From Streptomyces spinosisporus (GTDB lineage Bacteria; Actinomycetota; Actinomycetes; Streptomycetales; Streptomycetaceae), in NCBI RefSeq assembly GCF_022698145.1, contig NZ_JALDAX010000013.1:215943-279942 (forward strand): DNA of 64,000 bases, read 5' to 3'. Position 1 is the stretch's first letter, and each line of letters begins with the position of its first letter. The position numbers and the translations under genes were made by a program. The notes under the pieces are model-generated. The model saw nothing but the letters and a program-made list of their open reading frames with translations. It searched no databases and was not told the DNA's origin. Positions 58,208-64,000 of this stretch are shown here, one piece after another.

Positions 58208-60685
58208 GTGATCCGTTACGACGCCCTGGACGCGCTGCCGGTACGCGGCGCCCTGCCCGCTCTGGACGACGCCCTGGAGGGGCACGGCACGGCGGTCCTG
58301 GTGGCGCCTCCCGGCACCGGCAAGACGACGCTGGTGCCGCTGGAGCTGGCCGGGCTGATCGGCGGCGGCCCGGCGCGTCGTGTGGTCGTCGCCGAGCCCC
58401 GCCGTATCGCCGCGCGCGCCGCCGCGCGGCGGATGGCGTGGCTGCTCGGCGAGAAGGCCGGGGAGAGCGTCGGGTACACCGTGCGCGGCGAGCGGGTCGT
58501 GGGGCGGCACGCGCGCGTGGAGGTCGTCACGACCGGTGTGCTGCTGCAGCGGCTGCAGCGCGACCAGGAGCTGGCGGGCGTCGACGTGGTGGTACTCGAC
58601 GAGTGCCACGAGCGGCATCTGGACGCCGACACCGCCGCCGCCTTCCTCTGGGACGTGCGCGAGACGCTGCGGCCGGAGCTGCGGCTGGTGGCCGCGTCCG
58701 CGACGACCGACGCCGAAGGGTGGGCGCGGCTGCCGGGCGGCGCACCGGTGGTCGAGGCGCAGGGTGTCTCCCACCCCGTCGAGGTGGTGTGGGCGCCGCC
58801 GGCGCGTCCCGTACGGCCGCCGCACGGCATGCGCGTCGATCCCGCGCTGCTCACGCATGTGGCGTCGACCGTGCGGCGGGCACTGGCCGAGCGGGACGGG
58901 GACGTGCTGTGCTTCCTGCCGGGCGTGGGTGAGATCGCGCGCGTGGCCGGGCAGTTGGGGGGCCTCGGCGATGTCGACGTCCTCCAGGTGCACGGGCGCG
59001 CGCCGGCGGCCGTGCAGGACGCGGTGCTGGCGCCCGGCGAGCGGCGCCGGGTCGTCCTGGCCACCTCGGTCGCGGAGTCCTCGCTGACGGTTCCGGGGGT
59101 ACGGGTGGTCGTGGACTCGGGGCTCGCGCGGGAGCCCCGGGTCGACCACGCGCGCGGGCTGAGCGCGCTGACGACGGTGCGGGCCTCACAGGCGGCCGGA
59201 CGGCAGCGGGCGGGGCGGGCCGGGCGGGAGGCGCCGGGTGCGGTGTACCGGTGCTGGGCCGAGGCCGAGGACGGCCGGCTGCCGCGCTTCCCCGCACCGG
59301 AGATCAAGGTGGCCGATCTGACGGCGTTCGCGCTGCAGACGGCCTGCTGGGGCGATCCCGACGCCTCCGGGCTTGCGCTGCTGGACCCGCCGCCGGGCGG
59401 GGCGATGGCCGCGGCACGCGGCGTGCTGGCCGCCATCGGCGCGGTGGACTGTGCCGGGCGGGCCACGGAGCGGGGAGCGCGGCTGGCCCGGCTGGGTCTG
59501 CATCCGCGGTTGGGGCGTGCGCTGCTGGACACCTCCGGCCGGGGCGCCGAGGTGGTCGCGCTGCTGTCCGAGGAGGCGCCGAGGGAGTACGGGGACGACC
59601 TGGCGGCGGCGTTGCGCACGGCCCGGCGCGGGGGTGACGCCTATGCGGCGCGGTGGCGGGCGGAGGTACGGCGGCTCACGTCGGGCGAGAGCGAGAGGAG
59701 CGCGCCGACGGCGGACGAACGCACCGTGGGGCTCGTCGCCGCTCTCGCGTTCCCGGAGCGCCTCGCGAGGGCCGACGGCGGCTCCTACCTCATGGCGTCC
59801 GGCACCCGGGCCGAACTCCGTGACGGCAGTCCCCTGCGCGGCGCCCCCTGGATCGCCGTGGCCGTCGCCGACCGTCCCGTCGGCAAGGGGCACGCGCGCG
59901 TGCAGCTCGCGGCCGCGGTGGACGAGGACATGGCCCGCTCGGCGGCGGCCTCGCTGTACTCCGAGGCCGAGGAGGTCCACTGGGCGGGCGGGGACGTCGT
60001 GGCGCGGCGGGTGGAGCGGCTCGGGGCGATCGAGCTGGCGGTGCGGCCTCTGACGGACGCCGCCCCCGGCCTCGTACGCGAGGCGCTGCTGGAAGGGCTG
60101 CGGCAGGAGGGGCTCGGGCTGCTGCGGTGGCCGGCCGACGCCGTCGTACTGCGACAGCGGCTGGCCTTTCTCCGGCTGCATCTGGGCGAGCCCTGGCCCG
60201 ACGTGTCCGACGACGCGCTCCACGCGCGCGTGGACGAGTGGCTGGAGCCCGAGCTGAGCCGGGCCCGGCGGCGCGGCGACCTCGCGCGGATCGACGCCGG
60301 GCAGGCGCTCGGCAGGCTGCTGCCGTGGGCGTCCGGGGAGGCGACACGGCTCGACGAACTGGCTCCGGAGCGCATGGCCGTGCCGAGCGGCTCCAGGATC
60401 CGGATCGACTACGGCGATCCCGAACAGCCCGTGCTCGCCGTGAAGTTGCAGGAGATGTTCGGGCTGCACGAGTCGCCGGCCGTCGCGGGCGTACCGCTGC
60501 TCGTGCACCTGCTCTCCCCCGCGGGCCGCCCGGCCGCCGTCACCGCCGACCTCGCGTCCTTCTGGAAGGACGGCTACAAGGGCGTACGGGCGGAGCTGCG
60601 CGGCCGGTATCCGAAGCACCCGTGGCCCGAGGACCCCGCCACCGCCGAGCCGACGCGGCACACCAACGCACGGCTCAGGCGCTGA
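58208..60685 (+). CDS. hrpB: ATP-dependent helicase HrpB
   Basis: The 825-residue DEAH-family helicase has Walker A APPGTGKTT, motif Ia AEPRRIAARAAARRM, motif II VVLDECHERHLD (DECH box), motif III VAASATTDAEGW, motif V VLATSVAESSLTVPGVRVVVDSG and motif VI QRAGRAGREAPG. The C-terminal HrpB-specific domain ends at SPAGRPAAVTADLASFWKDGYKGVRAELRGRYPKHPWPEDP. Its cellular role is poorly defined (RNA-related). GTG 58208 follows the methyltransferase stop at once. The stop lies in a 29-bp repeat shared with the convergent DUF3068 gene. Confidence 0.95.
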   Translation: MIRYDALDALPVRGALPALDDALEGHGTAVLVAPPGTGKTTLVPLELAGLIGGGPARRVVVAEPRRIAARAAARRMAWLLGEKAGESVGYTVRGERVVGRHARVEVVTTGVLLQRLQRDQELAGVDVVVLDECHERHLDADTAAAFLWDVRETLRPELRLVAASATTDAEGWARLPGGAPVVEAQGVSHPVEVVWAPPARPVRPPHGMRVDPALLTHVASTVRRALAERDGDVLCFLPGVGEIARVAGQLGGLGDVDVLQVHGRAPAAVQDAVLAPGERRRVVLATSVAESSLTVPGVRVVVDSGLAREPRVDHARGLSALTTVRASQAAGRQRAGRAGREAPGAVYRCWAEAEDGRLPRFPAPEIKVADLTAFALQTACWGDPDASGLALLDPPPGGAMAAARGVLAAIGAVDCAGRATERGARLARLGLHPRLGRALLDTSGRGAEVVALLSEEAPREYGDDLAAALRTARRGGDAYAARWRAEVRRLTSGESERSAPTADERTVGLVAALAFPERLARADGGSYLMASGTRAELRDGSPLRGAPWIAVAVADRPVGKGHARVQLAAAVDEDMARSAAASLYSEAEEVHWAGGDVVARRVERLGAIELAVRPLTDAAPGLVREALLEGLRQEGLGLLRWPADAVVLRQRLAFLRLHLGEPWPDVSDDALHARVDEWLEPELSRARRRGDLARIDAGQALGRLLPWASGEATRLDELAPERMAVPSGSRIRIDYGDPEQPVLAVKLQEMFGLHESPAVAGVPLLVHLLSPAGRPAAVTADLASFWKDGYKGVRAELRGRYPKHPWPEDPATAEPTRHTNARLRR

Positions 60686-60728
60686 CGGTTCGGGCGCCTG
60701 CGGTCAGGCGCTGACCGGTTCGGGCGCC
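60676..60728. repeat. 29-bp direct repeat spanning the 3' ends of hrpB and the DUF3068 gene
   Basis: CAGGCGCTGACGGTTCGGGC occurs at 60676 and, with one extra C, at 60705 (29-bp period, similarity over about 24 nt). Copy 1 contains the hrpB TGA (60683-60685). Copy 2 covers the last codons of the opposite-strand DUF3068 gene, whose stop is at 60704-60706. Confidence 0.85.
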
Positions 60729-61696
60729 GCGGACTCGGCCGGTGCCGGGTCGGCCGGGCGGCGGCTGCGGGCCTCCAGCCAGAAGGAGAGGGCGAGCAGC
60801 AGGATGCCCAGGGTCAGAAAGCCCCAGGGCAGATAGGACGTCAGCAGCAGGACGAGGGTGCGGTTGGACTTGACCAGGTTCACGGTGTGCTCGATGTAGT
60901 CCTCGCGCATCTTCACGTGTCCCGCGAACGCGGTCACCTTGTCGCGGCCGCCGAGGAGGGTGCCGCCGCGCAGCTCCTCCTTGTGGATCTCCTCGCCGTA
61001 GACGGGTGCGCCGGTGACCGGCTCCACCCAGAACTTGCGGACCGTGGTGTACCAGCGGGTGGTGCCGGTCTTGGCGACCGACTCGGGGGTGATGCCCTTG
61101 ACGGGCATGGTCTTGGGGAAGGGGACCTTGGTCCAGGGGACGGTCTGCTCGAAGTAGTAGACCTTCAGGCCGCGGAAGTCCTGCGTCCCCTTGTAGTGGA
61201 TGGGGTTGGTGGTACGGGTCTGGGCGTCGAAGTACTCGTAGTCCCGCTTCTGGGTCAGGAAGGGCCACTTGAACTCGATGCCGTCCCGCTTGACCGGGTC
61301 GCCGTCGACCATCTCGCCGGTGGCGTGGACCGGGTCCTGGCTGTGCGCGTCGAAGATGTAGCGCTCGGGGATCTTCGAGACCATCTTGCCGTCGGGGCCC
61401 TGGACGTAGGACAGACCGTCCCAGACGACGACGTCCCGTCCGGCCGTCTTCTCGATCTGCTGCGAGGCCTCCACATTGCCCTTGAGGGTCTGCACGATGG
61501 TGACCTCGGAGACCTTCCGCGCCTTCATCGTGCCGTAGTCGAGCAGGGTCGCGCCCTTCGCCACCAGCACCATGTCCTGGTACTGGTCGGCCGGGATCTT
61601 GGCGAGCCGCGGGTAGGCGTAGTAGCGCAGCAGTGGGGACAGGGCCGCGAAGAACACGGCGAAGGCGAGCAGGACCAGACTGGCCTTGCGGCGCAT
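60704..61696 (-). CDS. DUF3068 domain protein
   Basis: The 330-residue protein has an N-terminal TM segment (about 5-23), a large extracytoplasmic domain (about 30-275) and a C-terminal TM segment (LLTSYLPWGFLTLGILLLALSFWL). DUF3068 is restricted to actinobacteria and is of unknown function. Sequence cues are KGNVEASQQIEKTAGRDVVVWDGLSYVQ, HYKGTQDFRGLKVYYFEQTV and WVEPVTGAPVYGEEIHKEEL. A purine-rich GGGAGGGAGG precedes the ATG. It lies downstream of the SPW_0924 small protein on the same strand (25-bp gap). Confidence 0.9.
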   Translation of the reverse strand: MRRKASLVLLAFAVFFAALSPLLRYYAYPRLAKIPADQYQDMVLVAKGATLLDYGTMKARKVSEVTIVQTLKGNVEASQQIEKTAGRDVVVWDGLSYVQGPDGKMVSKIPERYIFDAHSQDPVHATGEMVDGDPVKRDGIEFKWPFLTQKRDYEYFDAQTRTTNPIHYKGTQDFRGLKVYYFEQTVPWTKVPFPKTMPVKGITPESVAKTGTTRWYTTVRKFWVEPVTGAPVYGEEIHKEELRGGTLLGGRDKVTAFAGHVKMREDYIEHTVNLVKSNRTLVLLLTSYLPWGFLTLGILLLALSFWLEARSRRPADPAPAESAAPEPVSA

Positions 61697-61721
61697 CTCG
61701 GCCTCCCTCCCGGGCGGGCGG

Positions 61722-61856
61722 TCAGGGGTGGGTGGGCACCGTCGTCAGCAGTGGTTTCGGGGACGTGCTGCCCGACGGCGAACCCATCGCGGTGATCGTG
61801 AGGATCAGGGCGAGGGCGACGGCGAGACCGGTCGCGGCGGCGATCAGGGCGCGCAT
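61722..61856 (-). CDS. SPW_0924 family small membrane protein
   Basis: The 44-residue protein MRALIAAATGLAVALALILT followed by ITAMGSPSGSTSPKPLLTTVPTHP has one TM segment and a conserved SPKPLLTTVP tail. It fits the SPW_0924 family of short Streptomyces proteins next to DUF3068 genes. GGGAGG lies 6 nt upstream of the ATG. The signal-like N-terminus and Pro-rich extracytoplasmic tail suggest a membrane-associated partner of DUF3068. Confidence 0.8.
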   Translation of the reverse strand: MRALIAAATGLAVALALILTITAMGSPSGSTSPKPLLTTVPTHP

Positions 61857-62014
61857 GCCTGCCTCCCGACGGACTGGAACTGATACATCGTCAGGTCCGG
61901 CACCGTAGCAACGGGTGGCCGAGATGAGAACACGTTGCACACGGACGAGGGCGCCCCGTCCGACGGATCGGAGGGGCGCCCTCGTCGTGAGGTGTCGCGA
62001 GGTGTCGTGCGGTG

Positions 62015-63733
62015 TTACGCGGAGGGGCTCGCCGACGTGCTGGGCGACGGGCTCGCCGAGGTGTCGGCCGCGGCCACGGTCAGCTGGACGTCGAGGCTCT
62101 TGCCGCCCGCCGTGGTGATGCGGAGCAGGAAGGTGCCGGTGGTGTCGTCCGCGTACAGCTTGGGCAGCTTCAGCAGACCCTTGGCGTCCGTCTTGAGGTC
62201 CTTCAGGGTGCGTACGGGCTTGCCGTCCGCGTCCTTGAAGTACGGGCCCTTGTCGATCTCGGACGCGTCCAGCTTGGACTTGATGAGGGTGGCGGTGGCG
62301 CCGACGTTGTCGGCGACGGCGCCCTTGTAGGTGGCCTTCACCTCGACCTGGTCGGCGAACTCGCCGCCCGGGGTGCAGGTCAGCGCGGTGTCGCTGGTGC
62401 GCACGAGGGTGTCGGCGACGCGCTCGGTGACGGTGGCCGCGTAGTCGATGGCCTTGATCGAGCGGCCCACGACGGTGGCGCGGACGGTGAGGTCGCCGGT
62501 CTTCTCGCCCGCCTGCAGGGCGGGAGCGACGGCCACGCCGGTGTCGTTGGTGACGACCGTGGCGACCTTCTCGCCGCCGGTGAAGGTGGTGTCGGTGTCG
62601 CCGACGACGGTGAAGCGGATACGGACCTTGGCGACGGCCTTGCCCGCCTTGGTCACCGCCTTGGCGCCGACCTTCTCCGTGAAGGCGTCGCCGGCCATCG
62701 CGGTGAGCGTGCCGGTGCCCGAGTTCGCCAGGTGGTCGACGGTGTCGGTGGGCGTCGGCGAGGGGCTGCCCGGGGTGGTCGGCGCATCCGGAGTGCCCGA
62801 CGGCGGCTTGGGGCTCGAACCGCCGTTGTCGTGCGGGGACTTGGACGGCTTCGGGGTGGTCGTCGGCTTCGGGCTGCTGCCCGCGCTGCCGTTGCCGTCG
62901 CTGCGGTGCGACGGGATCGTGCCGGTGCCGTCCGGGATCTCGTGCGTGCCCTTGCGGTAGAACTCCAGCCACGACAGGACGAGGTTCAGATAGTCCTGCG
63001 AGTTGTTGTAGCTGAGGATCGCGCTGTTGAGACCGGACTGCTCGGACATGTCCCAGTCGTTGCGGCACAGGTAGTGACCGGCGGCCAGGGCGGCGTCGTA
63101 GATGTTGTTGGGGTCCTTGACCCCGTCGCCGTTGCCGTCACGGCCCGCCCACGCCCAGGTGGACGGGATGAACTGCATGGGGCCGACAGCCTGGTCGTAC
63201 GAGCTGTTGTCGTCGTACTTGCCGCCGTCGGTGTCCTTGATCAGCGCGAAGCCGTTGCCGTCGAGCTGCGGGCCGAGGATCGGGGAGAGCGTGTTGCCGT
63301 CGGCGTCGACGCGGCCGCCGCGGGCCTGGCCGGACTCGACCTTGCCGATCGCGGCGAGCAGTTGCCAGGGCAGATTGCAGCCCGGCTTGGAGGAGCGCAG
63401 CTCGGCCTCGGCCTTCTTGTAGGCGTCGAGCACGGTCGCGGGGATGCCCGCCTCGGAGGTGCCCGGGGTCACGGGGCCGGTGCTCGCGGACGGCGAGGGG
63501 CTCGGGCTGTTGAGCGGCGGAAGATCCGTGTAGTACGGCGAGTTGCCGGTCGCGCCGCCATCGCCGGTGGCGGTCGCCTCGGGAGAGGACTGCGCGTCGG
63601 AGGCGGTGTGTCTGCCGTGGTCGTCGACAGTGGCCCCCGGAGCCTGGGATGCGGACAGGGCCGCCACCGCGGCCGCCGCGACGGCGGTGGTCGCCGCCCC
63701 CTTGCGCAGCCTCCTGCCGAATTGCGCCGCCAT
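62015..63733 (-). CDS. Secreted lytic transglycosylase-like protein
   Basis: The 572-residue protein has a basic start (MAAQFGRRLRKG), a hydrophobic signal segment (about 15-32) and a Ser/Pro/Thr-rich linker. A lysozyme-like domain follows (about 95-270), with catalytic Glu in LLAAIGKVESGQARGG, QAVGPMQFIPSTWAWAGRDGNGDGVKDPNNIYDAALAAGHYLC and AILSYNNSQDYLNLVLSW. A second Pro/Ser/Lys linker (280-345) leads to Ig-like repeats of about 75 residues (VTNDTGVAVAPALQAG). The enzyme cleaves murein at septa or during growth. ATG 63733 has GGGAGGGG upstream. The upstream 63734-64000 has no visible ydaO-type riboswitch. Confidence 0.87.
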   Translation of the reverse strand: MAAQFGRRLRKGAATTAVAAAAVAALSASQAPGATVDDHGRHTASDAQSSPEATATGDGGATGNSPYYTDLPPLNSPSPSPSASTGPVTPGTSEAGIPATVLDAYKKAEAELRSSKPGCNLPWQLLAAIGKVESGQARGGRVDADGNTLSPILGPQLDGNGFALIKDTDGGKYDDNSSYDQAVGPMQFIPSTWAWAGRDGNGDGVKDPNNIYDAALAAGHYLCRNDWDMSEQSGLNSAILSYNNSQDYLNLVLSWLEFYRKGTHEIPDGTGTIPSHRSDGNGSAGSSPKPTTTPKPSKSPHDNGGSSPKPPSGTPDAPTTPGSPSPTPTDTVDHLANSGTGTLTAMAGDAFTEKVGAKAVTKAGKAVAKVRIRFTVVGDTDTTFTGGEKVATVVTNDTGVAVAPALQAGEKTGDLTVRATVVGRSIKAIDYAATVTERVADTLVRTSDTALTCTPGGEFADQVEVKATYKGAVADNVGATATLIKSKLDASEIDKGPYFKDADGKPVRTLKDLKTDAKGLLKLPKLYADDTTGTFLLRITTAGGKSLDVQLTVAAADTSASPSPSTSASPSA

Positions 63734-64000
63734 AGAGTGAACCCCTCCCGTGGACGCCGACGCGTCCGTCTCTGTCTTCGAGCGTGCGTGCTCGCCCCTG
63801 TTGTGACGGTCGACCCGGCGATCGGGTTGCGCTCGCACTCCGTACTTGTTCTGTCTTTTCTTCTTCCGCTCCTGTTCGACCGTGCAGCCCGTCACGGTGA
63901 CCCAGGCGACCCTACGGCAACTTCCTTTGCACGGGGAGGCGTTCGCGCCCGGTTTTCACCGGTTGGCCGTGTGTGGTTGGTGCGCAGGTCATGCGTATGT

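Noticed and set aside
63734..64000. ydaO/yuaA (c-di-AMP) riboswitch upstream of the lytic transglycosylase-like gene
   Set aside because: Such elements often precede cell-wall hydrolases in actinobacteria, so I looked for the conserved blocks, but none could be found in the minus-strand leader.

Overview
The window is about 64 kb of very high-GC DNA with the gene content and style of a Streptomyces chromosome: GTG and TTG starts, ATGA/GTGA start-stop overlaps, a WhiJ/AbaA-type regulator module, DUF397, DUF2293 and SPW_0924 proteins, a TerC/TerD cluster, and a uvrB-to-rpsA gene order that looks like the core of the chromosome. This attribution rests on protein families and signals read by eye; no search was run. 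No tRNA, rRNA, phage, IS element or CRISPR array was seen.

Layout. 1-1.8 kb: end of an amino-acid ABC importer operon (binding protein fragment, permease, ATPase). 1.8-4.6 kb: aroQ, an S66 peptidase and a ChaA-like Ca2+/H+ antiporter. 4.7-8.7 kb: a tellurium/stress cluster (TerC behind a probable manganese riboswitch, a TerD protein fused to a degenerate FtsK-like domain, and a plain TerD). 8.8-18.8 kb: uvrB, an MHYT membrane sensor, a secreted phosphodiesterase, ogt, a formaldehyde dehydrogenase, small enzymes, corA, CBS and F420/FMN-type proteins. 18.8-28.6 kb: a more variable stretch with a P-loop-less uridine-kinase-like protein, DUF2293, DUF1772, an orphan gltD, a 0.84-kb degenerate repeat array, a large PEP-utilizing phosphotransferase-like protein with a membrane partner, a membrane-anchored phosphatase and a DUF574 methyltransferase. 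28.6-33.4 kb: a WhiJ-like module and an ABC exporter. 33.5-43.2 kb: DUF899, P450, amidohydrolase, nuclease-like, methyltransferase, two-component pair, nucleotidyltransferase, hexapeptide and GNAT genes. 43.3-49.1 kb: acs-satP under a CRP-like palindrome, then a racemase and NCS1 permease divergent from a GntR regulator across a perfect 16-bp palindrome. 49-64 kb: housekeeping (proline iminopeptidase, family-5 UDG, S4 protein, DoxX, coaE, PAC2, rpsA, hrpB, DUF3068, a lytic transglycosylase-like protein).

The most unusual signal is not a gene. In at least five places a short tandem duplication straddles or abuts a stop codon (1781-1822, 20316-20445, 22563-23400, 41132-41209, 60676-60728), and in a sixth it fills the last codons of a gene (25916-25986). 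Unit lengths are 14, 15, about 205-247, 26, 29 and 15 bp, so these are independent events with a common position preference. This looks like a genome-dynamics pattern worth testing across the chromosome.

Other points of interest are the repeat-rich PEP-utilizing protein and its translationally coupled membrane partner, the TerD/FtsK-like fusion, two strong palindromic operators (acetate genes; GntR-permease-racemase), a probable single-base frameshift at the start of the methyltransferase next to hrpB, and a racemase lacking one of the two expected catalytic cysteines.
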